NCBI RefSeq assembly: GCF_014873945.1
Contig: NZ_JADBEC010000002.1
Coordinates: forward strand, 1,922,001 to 1,986,000
From: Rhizobium viscosum
GTDB lineage: Bacteria; Pseudomonadota; Alphaproteobacteria; Rhizobiales; Rhizobiaceae
Direction: 5' to 3'
Length of the DNA: 64,000 nucleotides
Shown here: one piece after another, positions 24,241 through 32,587 of the stretch
How positions within the stretch are numbered: the first letter of the stretch is position 1
Layout of the letters: every line of letters starts with the position of its first letter
The notes under the pieces: model-generated
Seen by the model: only the letters and a program-made list of their open reading frames with translations
The model's database searches: none
What the model was told of the DNA's origin: nothing
Program-made: the position numbers and the translations under genes

Positions 24241-24975
24241 ATGGCATCAATCCTGGACAAACATCAGATCCTCGAGAAAAACGCGACCCTTCTTCTGGTT
24301 GGCTCGCTCCTCGTGGTCAGTATCGGCGGTATCGTCGAAATCGCCCCGCTGTTCTACCTGCAGAACACGATCGAGAAGGTGGAGGGAATGCGTCCCTATA
24401 CGCCGCTAGAGCTGGCAGGCCGCAACATCTACATCCGCGAGGGCTGCTATCTCTGCCATAGCCAGATGATCAGGCCGTTCCGAGACGAGGTGGAGCGCTA
24501 CGGCCATTACTCGCTGGCCGCCGAATCCATGTACGATCATCCCTTCCAGTGGGGTTCGAAGCGCACCGGTCCGGATCTCGCGCGCGTGGGCGGCCGCTAC
24601 TCCAACGAGTGGCATGTCCAGCACCTCTCGAACCCGAGGGCCGTCGTGCCGGAATCGATCATGCCGAGCTACGCCTTTCTCAAGGAGCATGAGATCACCG
24701 TCAAGGATGTCGGCATGGACCTCAAGGCGAATGTGGATGTCGGCGTGCCCTATAGCGGCGACATGATCACCAATGCGGAGGCGGACATGAAGGCGCAAGC
24801 CGATCCGAATGCCGATACGACCGCACTTCTCGAGCGATATCCCAAGGCCAAGGTCGGCGACTTCGACGGCGATCCTTCGAAGCTCACCGAGATGGATGCC
24901 CTTGTGGCCTATCTGCAGATGCTCGGCACGCTCGTCGACTTCTCGACCTATGACGACGCCACCGGCTACCGATGA
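24241..24975 (+). CDS. fixO: cbb3 oxidase mono-heme cytochrome c subunit
   Basis: A 244-residue membrane-anchored cytochrome c (CcoO). One N-terminal helix (about 15-38) and a single heme c site, C69-x2-C72-H73 (CYLCH), followed by SQMIRPF, which is typical. The C-terminal methionine region lies near SYAFLKEHEIT. GAGGTG precedes the start. It receives electrons from FixP. Confidence 0.97.
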   Translation: MASILDKHQILEKNATLLLVGSLLVVSIGGIVEIAPLFYLQNTIEKVEGMRPYTPLELAGRNIYIREGCYLCHSQMIRPFRDEVERYGHYSLAAESMYDHPFQWGSKRTGPDLARVGGRYSNEWHVQHLSNPRAVVPESIMPSYAFLKEHEITVKDVGMDLKANVDVGVPYSGDMITNAEADMKAQADPNADTTALLERYPKAKVGDFDGDPSKLTEMDALVAYLQMLGTLVDFSTYDDATGYR

Positions 24976-24983
24976 GGTGAAAC

Positions 24984-25136
24984 ATGGAAACCTACACCGC
25001 AATGCGGCACTTCGCCGACAGCTGGGGCCTCCTGGCAATGACGGCCTTCTTCATCGGAGCGGTCATTTTCACGCTCCGTCCCGGCGGCAAGCAGGCCGCC
25101 AAGGACGCCGCCAACATTCCTCTGAAGGACGATTGA
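24984..25136 (+). CDS. fixQ: cbb3 oxidase small subunit FixQ
   Basis: A 50-residue single-span membrane protein (CcoQ). The helix covers about residues 14-31 after METYTAMRHFADSWG, a usual CcoQ opening, and a short basic tail follows. GAGGTGAAAC precedes the ATG, 8 bp after fixO. It stabilises the FixP interaction with the core oxidase. Confidence 0.92.
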   Translation: METYTAMRHFADSWGLLAMTAFFIGAVIFTLRPGGKQAAKDAANIPLKDD

Positions 25137-25137
25137 G

Positions 25138-26001
25138 ATGTCGGAAAAACATATCGATGAAATCAGCGGCGTCGAGACGACCGGCCACGAATGGGACGGC
25201 ATCCGTGAACTGAACAATCCAATGCCCCGGTGGTGGGTCTGGACCTTCTATGCGACGATCCTGTGGGCGATCGGTTATGCGATCGCCTATCCCGCCATTC
25301 CGATGATCACATCCGCCACGAAAGGCTATTTCGGCTTTTCCAGTCGTGCCGAGCTGCAGCAGGACCTCGATCTGGCCAAGGCGTCGCAGACGAAGTTCCA
25401 CGACATGATCGCCGCCAAGACCGTGCAGGAAATCGACGCCGATCCCGCCCTTCGCGAATTCGCGATCGCCGGTGGTTCCTCCGCCTTCAAGGTCAATTGC
25501 GCTCCGTGCCACGGTTCCGGCGCGAGCGGCGGACCGGGTTTCCCCAATCTCAACGATGACGACTGGCTCTGGGGCGGCGACCTCGATTCCATCCAGACGA
25601 CAATCGCCCACGGCATCCGTTTCGACGGCGACACAGACACGCATGTCTCCGAAATGCCGGCCTTCGCCGACATGCTCGACAAGGATCAGATCCGGCAGGT
25701 TGCAGCCTATGTCTGGAGCCTGACGAACAAGCCATCAGACGAAGCTCTCGTTGAACCCGGAAAACAGGTGTTCCTGGACAATTGTGCGGCCTGTCACGGC
25801 GAGGATGCCAAGGGCAAGCCGGAGATGGGCGCGCCTGATCTTGCCGATGCCATCTGGCTGAAGGGCAGGGGCGAGGACGCCATCATCCGCCAGGTCGCGG
25901 CTCCGAAGCATGGCGTCATGCCGGCCTGGTCCGCGCGCCTCGGAGACACGACCGTCAAGGAACTCACCGTTTTCGTCCACTCGCTCGGTGGTGGCCAATG
26001 A
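25138..26001 (+). CDS. fixP: cbb3 oxidase di-heme cytochrome c subunit
   Basis: A 287-residue CcoP with an N-terminal helix (about 32-55) and two heme c sites, C121-x2-C124-H125 (CAPCH) and C216-x2-C219-H220 (CAACH). WGGDLDSIQTTIAHGIR and MPAW provide typical ligand regions. It is the electron entry point of the oxidase. The ATG follows the fixQ stop by 1 bp. Heme would be inserted by the Ccm system encoded 7 kb away. Confidence 0.97.
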   Translation: MSEKHIDEISGVETTGHEWDGIRELNNPMPRWWVWTFYATILWAIGYAIAYPAIPMITSATKGYFGFSSRAELQQDLDLAKASQTKFHDMIAAKTVQEIDADPALREFAIAGGSSAFKVNCAPCHGSGASGGPGFPNLNDDDWLWGGDLDSIQTTIAHGIRFDGDTDTHVSEMPAFADMLDKDQIRQVAAYVWSLTNKPSDEALVEPGKQVFLDNCAACHGEDAKGKPEMGAPDLADAIWLKGRGEDAIIRQVAAPKHGVMPAWSARLGDTTVKELTVFVHSLGGGQ

Positions 26002-26013
26002 GAGGCGGGCAGG

Positions 26014-26199
26014 ATGACCAACCATGATCATAATGCGCTCCTTGCACTCTATGGCATCCCACGTGCGGTGATCCGCTCGCGCGTGTCGATGCGTGCAAGG
26101 TCTGCTCCGCCGGCCTGCGAACAGGAAGATCCTGCAAAGATCGGCAGTTCGATCGTAAGCTTGACCTGCCTCAAAGATCACAACCCGACCAGCCGGTAG
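26014..26199 (+). CDS. Doubtful small ORF after fixP
   Basis: A 61-residue frame starting 12 bp after fixP with a weak GCGGGCAGG site. It has no clear domain and no membrane helix. It could be a leader remnant of the region between fixP and its terminator, or chance. The surrounding 457-bp gap (26002-26458) otherwise holds a terminator and two FNR-like boxes. Confidence 0.25.
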   Translation: MTNHDHNALLALYGIPRAVIRSRVSMRARSAPPACEQEDPAKIGSSIVSLTCLKDHNPTSR

Positions 26200-26245
26200 A
26201 TCTGCAAACGAGGACGTCCCAGCGGCTTCTCCCCGTTGTCCTCCA

Positions 26246-26277
26246 GGCCGTGCCCCCTCTCCCGGGCGCGGCCTTTT
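26246..26277 (+). terminator. Intrinsic terminator of fixNOQP
   Basis: GGCCGTGCCC (26246-26255) pairs with GGGCGCGGCC (26264-26273) with one G-U pair, followed by TTTTCTCTTT. Confidence 0.85.
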
Positions 26278-26281
26278 CTCT

Positions 26282-26295
26282 TTGATCAAACGCAA
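26282..26295 (+). promoter_or_regulatory. Mixed FNR/NnrR-type box upstream of fixG
   Basis: TTGAT-CAAA-CGCAA, one FixK-type and one NnrR-type half-site. It lies directly after the fixP terminator and 110 bp before the perfect FixK box of fixG. No start of a gene fits it closely. Confidence 0.4.
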
Positions 26296-26391
26296 AGAAC
26301 GATCGGGCGCAAGCGCCTATGCCTGTCGACTGCCCGGCTCTTTCAGGGCTGCATCCCGCCCGGCAGGGCCTTCTCCGCGCAAACTGCGTTC

Positions 26392-26405
26392 TTGATATGA
26401 ATCAA
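26392..26405 (+). promoter_or_regulatory. FixK box for fixGHIS
   Basis: TTGAT-ATGA-ATCAA, the perfect FNR/FixK consensus. The predicted start near 26440 leaves a 19-nt leader before fixG. Confidence 0.9.
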
Positions 26406-26458
26406 GGATCGTCAGCTGGAAACGGAGGAGAAGGGCAGTCACAAATCGGAACAGGCCC

Positions 26459-28027
26459 ATGAATCTCTACACAGCACCCGATCCCAAGTCAGTGGAACGC
26501 GTCAACGCGGAGCCGGTCAACGCCCGCCGCAACCGTCAGCCGCTTTATGCTGCGCGCAAGAAGGTCTTTCCCAAGAGGGTTCAAGGACATTTTCGCCGGT
26601 TCAAATGGATCGTGATGCTGATCACGCTGGCGATCTATTATCTGGCTCCCTGGATCCGCTGGGATCGCGGACCCTACGCGCCCGACCAGGCGATCCTGAT
26701 CGACCTGTCGTCGCGCCGCTTCTTTTTCTTCTTCATCGAGATCTGGCCGCAGGAATTCTACTATGTCGCCGGACTGCTGGTCATGGCGGGGTTCGGGCTG
26801 TTTCTGGTCACCTCGGCGGTCGGCCGTGCGTGGTGTGGTTATGCCTGTCCGCAGACGGTCTGGGTCGATCTCTTTCTCGTCGTCGAGCGCGCCATCGAAG
26901 GCGACCGCAATGCCAGAATGAAACTCGACGCCGGGCCGTGGACGTTCGATAAGCTTCGCAAGCGCCTACTCAAGCATGCGATCTGGCTTGTTATCGGCGT
27001 TCTCACCGGCGGTGCATGGGTGTTCTATTTCGCCGACGCGCCAACCCTCGTCAAAGGACTCTTCACCGGGCAGGCTCCGGCCGTTGCCTACGCCACGGTC
27101 GCCATTCTAACGTCGACTACCTACGTCTTTGGCGGGCTCCTGCGCGAACAGGTCTGCACCTATATGTGCCCCTGGCCGCGCATCCAGGGTGCCATGCTCG
27201 ACGAGAATTCGCTGGTCGTGACCTATAACGACTGGCGCGGCGAGGAACGATCGCGCCATGCCAAGAAGGCACAAGCTGAGGGGCAGGCCGTCGGCGACTG
27301 TGTCGACTGCAATGCCTGTGTTGCGGTCTGTCCGATGGGCATCGATATCCGCGATGGACAGCAGATGGAGTGCATCACCTGCGCGCTCTGCATCGACGCC
27401 TGCGACAATGTCATGGACAAGATCGGCAAACCGCGTGGCCTGATCGCCTATGCGACGCTCAGCGAATATGCGAGCAACATGAATATTGCCACCGACGGGG
27501 GCAGGACTCCGGTCCAGCCGGCGCGCGTCCGAAATCCGGACGGCTCCTTCGTCGAAGGCATTCGCCATTTCAACTGGCGCATCATCTTCCGGCCGCGCGT
27601 CGTCTTCTACGCGGCTATCTGGGCCTGCGTCGGCATTGCCATGCTCGTGCACCTGTCGATGCGCGAACGGCTGGAGCTCAATGTCGTCCATGACCGCAAC
27701 CCTCAATATGTGCTGGAAGGCGACGGGTCGATCCGCAACGGATACACGCTGCGTGTCCTCAACATGGTTCCCAAGCCGCGCACGATCGAGCTGATCCTGT
27801 CGGGCATCGATGGTGCGACGATGCGGATCCCCGAGCTCGGCAAGGAGGAGGGACGCCGGTTCTTAATCGATGCCGCTCCCGATGCAGCGACGACGCTCAA
27901 GGTATTCGTCACCCGCAAGCCGACGGGTGATGCCGTCAACGAATTCCTCTTTTCGATCGAAGATGTCGACCATGCCGATCGCGCGACCTATCGCGCTGCG
28001 TTCAACGCCCCAGGAGATGTGAAATGA
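26459..28027 (+). CDS. fixG: FixG, cbb3 oxidase assembly ferredoxin-like membrane protein
   Basis: A 522-residue CcoG/RdxA-type protein: four to five membrane helices around two 4Fe-4S motifs (CVDCNACVAVCP and CITCALCIDACD, about residues 282-323) and a C-terminal Ig-like domain. VWCGYACPQTVWVDLF and CTYMCPWPRIQGAM are hallmarks. It takes part in copper delivery, probably by reducing Cu(II), to the cbb3 oxidase. Overlaps fixH by 4 bp. Confidence 0.97.
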   Translation: MNLYTAPDPKSVERVNAEPVNARRNRQPLYAARKKVFPKRVQGHFRRFKWIVMLITLAIYYLAPWIRWDRGPYAPDQAILIDLSSRRFFFFFIEIWPQEFYYVAGLLVMAGFGLFLVTSAVGRAWCGYACPQTVWVDLFLVVERAIEGDRNARMKLDAGPWTFDKLRKRLLKHAIWLVIGVLTGGAWVFYFADAPTLVKGLFTGQAPAVAYATVAILTSTTYVFGGLLREQVCTYMCPWPRIQGAMLDENSLVVTYNDWRGEERSRHAKKAQAEGQAVGDCVDCNACVAVCPMGIDIRDGQQMECITCALCIDACDNVMDKIGKPRGLIAYATLSEYASNMNIATDGGRTPVQPARVRNPDGSFVEGIRHFNWRIIFRPRVVFYAAIWACVGIAMLVHLSMRERLELNVVHDRNPQYVLEGDGSIRNGYTLRVLNMVPKPRTIELILSGIDGATMRIPELGKEEGRRFLIDAAPDAATTLKVFVTRKPTGDAVNEFLFSIEDVDHADRATYRAAFNAPGDVK

Positions 28028-28509
28028 GCACCCGTGCGCAAGGGTTTACCGGCATGCATATGCTGCTGACGACGTGTGCCTTTTTCGGCGTCATTATCGC
28101 CGTCAACTTTACGATGGCCTGGTACGCCTCGTCGAGCTGGAGCGGGCTCGTGGTCGAAAACACCTATGTCGCCAGCCAGGAATTCAATGAGAAGGCTGCC
28201 GCCATGAAGGCGATGGCAGCATCCGGGATCGTCGGCAAGCTTTCGCTGAAGAGCGGCGAAATCCATTATGATATCCGCAACAGGGACAACTCACCGGCTG
28301 TTGTCGACGACGTCGTGGCCAACTTCAAGCGGCCGGTCGGCGATCACGAGGACTTTCGGGTTGCCCTGACCAAGCTCTCGGAAGGGCGGTTTAAGGCAGA
28401 TCATGCGATCGCCGCAGGCGACTGGATCGTCGAGGTGACTTCGCGCCGCGGCGACGAGATCGTCATGCACGAGGCCGTGCGAATCGACACTGCGGAGTTC
28501 GGCCAATGA
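28024..28509 (+). CDS. fixH: FixH, cbb3 oxidase assembly protein
   Basis: A 161-residue protein with one N-terminal membrane helix (about 10-38) and a periplasmic domain. The segment NFTMAWYASSSWSGLVVENTY is characteristic of FixH/CcoH. It stays with the oxidase during assembly. Overlaps fixG and fixI by 4 bp each. Confidence 0.95.
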   Translation: MSTRAQGFTGMHMLLTTCAFFGVIIAVNFTMAWYASSSWSGLVVENTYVASQEFNEKAAAMKAMAASGIVGKLSLKSGEIHYDIRNRDNSPAVVDDVVANFKRPVGDHEDFRVALTKLSEGRFKADHAIAAGDWIVEVTSRRGDEIVMHEAVRIDTAEFGQ

Positions 28510-30788
28510 CCTGCTGCACCATGGATGCAGACGGTGCTCTCGCAATGAGCACGACTTCTTTCAGCGCCGAGGAGATCGGACTTGCCAGCCACCCGCTCGG
28601 CGGCGGTCTTCGTCAGCTCGATCTCAGCGTGCCTGACGTCCATTGCGGTGCCTGCATATCGACCATCGAGCGGGCCTTGTCGGCTCTGCCCTATGTGCGC
28701 AAGGCCAGGGTGAATCTCACCTCCAGGCGTGTGAGCTGCGTCTATATCGAGGAGATGAACAACAAACCGGTCGATCCGACCGGCATCACTGCCGCAATCA
28801 GCGCGACCGGATACAGGGTACATCTCTTCGCGCCGCTTGCGCCGGAAAGCGACAAGACACGGAACCAGCTTCTGCTTGCGGTCGGAGTTGCCGGTTTTGC
28901 CGCGGCAAACATCATGCTGCTGTCCGTATCCGTCTGGTCCGGCGCGGATGCCGCGACGCGCGACATGTTCCATTGGATCTCGGCGATGATCGCAGCGCCT
29001 GCGCTCATCTATTCCGGCCGGTTCTTCTTTCAATCGGCCTGGAACGCGTTGAAGCGCGGGCGCACCAACATGGATGTGCCGATCTCGCTTGCCGTCACGC
29101 TTTCCTATGCCGTCTCGCTCTGGGAGACGATGCATCATGGCGAGCATGCCTGGTTCGATGCGACCGTATCGCTGCTGTTCTTCCTGCTGATCGGCCGGAC
29201 CCTCGACCATGTCATGCGCGAGAAGGCGCGTGCGGCGATCAACGGGCTGGCGCGGCTTGCACCGCGCGGGGCGCTGGTGGTGGCGGCCGACGGGTCGAGA
29301 CGCTATGTGGCGGTCGAGGAGATCGCTGTCGGCGACGAGATTGCCGTAGCGGCCGGCGACCGCATCCCGGTCGATGGTACCGTCGTCAGCGGCGAAAGCG
29401 ATCTCGACCTGTCGATCGTGACCGGCGAGAGCAGCCCGGTGGCCGTCAAACCCGGCGCGGAAATCCATTCCGGGGCAATGAACCTGACGGGCTCGCTCAT
29501 CCTGCGCGCAACCAGGCTCGCGCGCAACTCGCTGCTTGCCGAGATCATCGGCCTCATGGAGGCCGCGGAAGGCGGACGGGCGCGCTATCGGCGGATCGCC
29601 GACAGGGCGGCCGCACTCTATTCGCCCGCCGTGCACCTGCTTGCGCTGGTGTCGTTTCTGGGCTGGGGCATCATCGGCGGAGACTGGAAGCAGGCGATGC
29701 TCGTCGGCGTCGCAGTACTCATCATTACCTGCCCATGTGCTCTCGGACTGGCCGTCCCGGTCGTGCAGGTCGTCGCAGCCGGCGAGCTCTTTCGCAGGGG
29801 CGTCATGGTCAAGGATGGTTCGGCGCTCGAGCGGCTCGCCGAGGTCGACATCGTCGCCTTCGACAAGACGGGCACATTGACGCTCGGGCAACCGAGGCTC
29901 GTGCGGACCGAGGCCGATAATATCGGGAGCATCGCGATCGCCGCGGGACTTGCTCAGCATTCCCGGCATCCGCTCTCGCAGTCGCTCGCCCGCCAGGCAG
30001 ACGTAGCGGAGCAATTCGAGCGCGTGGCAGAGGTCGCAGGCGGCGGTCTCGAAGCCTCGCGCGGCGATGTCGTCTACAGGCTCGGAAATGCATCCTTCGC
30101 CTGCGGTCAGGCCCAGGTCGCGACATCCGACAGTCCGCTGTCCGAAGTCGTGCTGTCAGCAAACGGGGTGGCGCTGGCGCGCTTCTTCTTCGATGACACG
30201 CTTCGTCCGGGGGCAGGCGAGGCGGTCGCCAATCTGGAATCGGCCGGTTTGCGGACGCTGATCTTTTCGGGAGACCGCCAGTCCGTCGTTGAAAGTACGG
30301 CACGCAGTCTCGGCGTCGATCGCGCGCTTGGCGCACTGACCCCGAAGCAGAAGGTGGAAGCCTGCGAGGCTCTGCGAGCGGAAGGACACAGCGTTCTGAT
30401 GGTCGGCGACGGTATCAATGATGCGCCGGCGCTCGCCGCTGCCCATGTTTCGATGGCGCCATCCAGTGCCTCCGACATTGGACGCCAGGCCGCCGACCTC
30501 GTCTTCTTCAACGAGAGGCTTGATGTCGTGCCCGACGCGATCCGGATCGCCAAGCGCTCAGCTGCGCTCATCCGGCAGAATTTCGCACTCGCGATCGGCT
30601 ACAACATCCTGGCCGTGCCGATCGCGATCGCCGGCCTCGCGACGCCGCTGATTGCCGCGGTGGCGATGTCCACCTCTTCGATCATTGTCGTCACCAACGC
30701 CCTGCGTCTCAATGCCTTTACAGCACGAAGCGCTTCTTTGCCGACGTCGCAAAGGCCGATCCGCGATCGGAAGGTGGAAGCTGCATGA
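28506..30788 (+). CDS. fixI: FixI, P1B-type copper-exporting ATPase
   Basis: A 760-residue heavy-metal P-type ATPase (CcoI/CopA2). It has an N-terminal HMA domain with C47-x2-C50 (CGAC) plus an extra Cys pair at residues 3-4, the CPC channel motif (CPCALGLAVP), phosphorylated Asp in DKTGTLT, HP motif (RHPLS) and GDGINDAPAL hinge. It pumps copper out for the CuB site of FixN. Overlaps fixH and fixS. Confidence 0.97.
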   Translation: MTCCTMDADGALAMSTTSFSAEEIGLASHPLGGGLRQLDLSVPDVHCGACISTIERALSALPYVRKARVNLTSRRVSCVYIEEMNNKPVDPTGITAAISATGYRVHLFAPLAPESDKTRNQLLLAVGVAGFAAANIMLLSVSVWSGADAATRDMFHWISAMIAAPALIYSGRFFFQSAWNALKRGRTNMDVPISLAVTLSYAVSLWETMHHGEHAWFDATVSLLFFLLIGRTLDHVMREKARAAINGLARLAPRGALVVAADGSRRYVAVEEIAVGDEIAVAAGDRIPVDGTVVSGESDLDLSIVTGESSPVAVKPGAEIHSGAMNLTGSLILRATRLARNSLLAEIIGLMEAAEGGRARYRRIADRAAALYSPAVHLLALVSFLGWGIIGGDWKQAMLVGVAVLIITCPCALGLAVPVVQVVAAGELFRRGVMVKDGSALERLAEVDIVAFDKTGTLTLGQPRLVRTEADNIGSIAIAAGLAQHSRHPLSQSLARQADVAEQFERVAEVAGGGLEASRGDVVYRLGNASFACGQAQVATSDSPLSEVVLSANGVALARFFFDDTLRPGAGEAVANLESAGLRTLIFSGDRQSVVESTARSLGVDRALGALTPKQKVEACEALRAEGHSVLMVGDGINDAPALAAAHVSMAPSSASDIGRQAADLVFFNERLDVVPDAIRIAKRSAALIRQNFALAIGYNILAVPIAIAGLATPLIAAVAMSTSSIIVVTNALRLNAFTARSASLPTSQRPIRDRKVEAA

Positions 30789-30943
30789 ACATGCTCATCT
30801 ATCTGATCCCGATCGCACTTTTCATGGGCGGCCTTGGATTGGCGGCGTTCCTCTGGTCCCTGAAGAGCGGTCAGTATGACGACCTGGAGGGCGCTTCCTG
30901 GCGGGTGATTGCCGATGATGATTCCGATCCGACCGCTACGTGA
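30785..30943 (+). CDS. fixS: FixS, cbb3 oxidase maturation small protein
   Basis: A 52-residue CcoS with one membrane helix (about 3-25: LIPIALFMGGLGLAAFLWSL) followed by KSGQYDDLEGASWR, a typical CcoS signature. It starts within the last codons of fixI. It is needed for heme b or copper insertion into FixN. Confidence 0.94.
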   Translation: MNMLIYLIPIALFMGGLGLAAFLWSLKSGQYDDLEGASWRVIADDDSDPTAT

Positions 30944-30966
30944 TCGCATCAGCCGGAAAAGGACCG

Positions 30967-31632
30967 ATGCTCTCCAACAATGAACGGCTTTTACGGTCAG
31001 ACATGTTTCATGGGCTGAACGAGGATACCGCAAGACGGCTTGCGGCCCTGGCTCGCCGGCGCACCTATATGGTGGGCGAAGAGATCCTCGTGGAAGGTGA
31101 GCCTGGCGTTCACGTCATCTATGTCGCAAGCGGCGTGGTCAGGTTGACACGGACCGAATCGAGTGGGCGTGATGCGGATATCCGCGTCTGCGAGCCTGGA
31201 GACTTCATCGGAGAATATGTCATTGCGCTCGGCGGCAATTATGCGCACGGCGCGTGCGCCGGCGCCTCGAGCGAGCTCGTGCTCTTCGAGGTTGCGGAGC
31301 TGCGGATACTCGCCGATAAATGCCCTCAGCTCCAGCGCAACCTTCTGAAGATATCGGCCCGCCATCTTCTTGAAGCCTTCGATGGCATTGCCGGCGATCG
31401 CCTGCATACGGCAGCCCAGCGCGTGGCGAATTTCCTTTTGCGCCAGTGTCCGGAAGCAGCTCCCCAGGCGACATTCCATCTTCCGTACAAGAAGCAGATT
31501 CTGGCTGGAAAACTCGGGCTTGGGCCGGAGGCCCTGTCCAGGGCATTTGCCGCCCTCGCACGGTGCGGGGTTGACGTGAAGGGTCGAACGGTCCGCATCG
31601 AAAACGTAGTCCTGTTGCGTCAGGTCTGTTAA
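30967..31632 (+). CDS. Crp/Fnr-family regulator, Dnr-like
   Basis: A 221-residue Crp/Fnr protein. Sensor barrel about 8-120; helix-turn-helix in FHLPYKKQILAGKLGLGPEALSRAF near the end, with the E-x2-S-R contact pattern of FNR-type proteins. The HLPYKKQILAGKLGLGPE style resembles Dnr (NO-responsive) more than FixK. No cysteine cluster. An AAAAGGA site favours the ATG at 30967; a GTG at 30940 overlaps the fixS stop as GTGA and would couple translation. It is the third Crp/Fnr protein in the window. Confidence 0.8.
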   Translation: MLSNNERLLRSDMFHGLNEDTARRLAALARRRTYMVGEEILVEGEPGVHVIYVASGVVRLTRTESSGRDADIRVCEPGDFIGEYVIALGGNYAHGACAGASSELVLFEVAELRILADKCPQLQRNLLKISARHLLEAFDGIAGDRLHTAAQRVANFLLRQCPEAAPQATFHLPYKKQILAGKLGLGPEALSRAFAALARCGVDVKGRTVRIENVVLLRQVC

Positions 31633-31807
31633 CGACAATCGCGCCAGTTGTCCGAAGTCATGCCGTTGGAGGTTATGGCGATAAAGCCCACCAGGCAGTC
31701 ATCACCAGGTTTCTTTGGGAACCATCGCATGCGGCGCTGAGAGCGGTGGCGCTGGCCGAATTCCTGCGCTATCTGATTGGCAAGTCGAAACAAGATTAAC
31801 GAGGACA

Positions 31808-32536
31808 ATGGAACCGGACCGTATTCTGGTGGTCGATGACGACGCGCGGATCAGGCAGATGCTGGTGCGTTACTTCGAAGACAACGGATTCAAGGTGAAC
31901 GCGGTCGCAAACGGTGCGGCGATGCGTTCCGAACTTGCCAGGGGCTCTTACGCGGCAATTTTTCTCGATCTGGTGCTCCCGAACGGCGAGAACGGTCTCG
32001 AATTGCTCCGGGAGCTTCGAAGCACATCCGACGTGCCGGTTCTCATGCTGACCGGTCAGGACGATGTTACGGACAAGGTCGTCGGCCTCGAGGTCGGCGC
32101 CGATGATTACATCGCCAAGCCCTTTCATCTGCGGGAACTGTTGGCTCGTCTCAGGACAATCCTGCGGCGCCGTACGCCCTCGGACGCGACCCGCCACGTC
32201 AATGGAGAGGACGAGACGCTTGCCTTTGAAGGCTGGTGCCTCGATGTGTCGCGGAGACGGTTGACCTCACCCCGGGGCGACGACGTTGCCTTGACGACGG
32301 GCGAGTTCGACATGCTGCTCGTTTTCGTGCGCAATCCCGGCCGGGTTCTTTCGCGCGAAACGCTTATGGATCTGACAAGAAACCGCAATCTCGAAGCCTT
32401 CGATCGTGCGATCGACGCCCAGATCGTCCGCTTGCGCAAGAAGATCGAGGATGATCCGAAGAGCCCTGATCTCATCCAGTCGGTGCGTGGCGTCGGTTAT
32501 GTCTTCACGGGCCGACCGGAACGAACATCGAGATAA
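31808..32536 (+). CDS. fxkR: FxkR-like OmpR/PhoB-family response regulator
   Basis: A 242-residue response regulator. Receiver domain (about 5-120) with acidic D10-D12, phospho-acceptor D54 and K104; OmpR-type winged helix (about 140-238) ending SVRGVGYVF. In R. etli, FxkR receives the signal from hybrid FixL and activates fixKf through a K-box. The naming rests on family, on hfixL and fixK in the same window, and on the K-box before fixK. The start at 31808 fits GAGG; an upstream open extension is not domain-like. Its stop abuts the FixK box of ccmI. Confidence 0.85.
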   Translation: MEPDRILVVDDDARIRQMLVRYFEDNGFKVNAVANGAAMRSELARGSYAAIFLDLVLPNGENGLELLRELRSTSDVPVLMLTGQDDVTDKVVGLEVGADDYIAKPFHLRELLARLRTILRRRTPSDATRHVNGEDETLAFEGWCLDVSRRRLTSPRGDDVALTTGEFDMLLVFVRNPGRVLSRETLMDLTRNRNLEAFDRAIDAQIVRLRKKIEDDPKSPDLIQSVRGVGYVFTGRPERTSR

Positions 32537-32550
32537 TTGATCCTCGTCAA
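32537..32550 (+). promoter_or_regulatory. FixK-type box for ccmIEFH
   Basis: TTGAT-CCTC-GTCAA, directly after the fxkR stop. The predicted start (about 32585) lies 3 nt before the ccmI ATG. Confidence 0.75.
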
Positions 32551-32587
32551 TGTCCGGTCCGCTGCTGCGGCTATGTGTTGAGCCATT

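Noticed and set aside
22697..24250. 517-codon minus-strand frame opposite fixN
   Set aside because: His/Arg/Asp-rich antisense shadow; fixN on the other strand is unambiguous.
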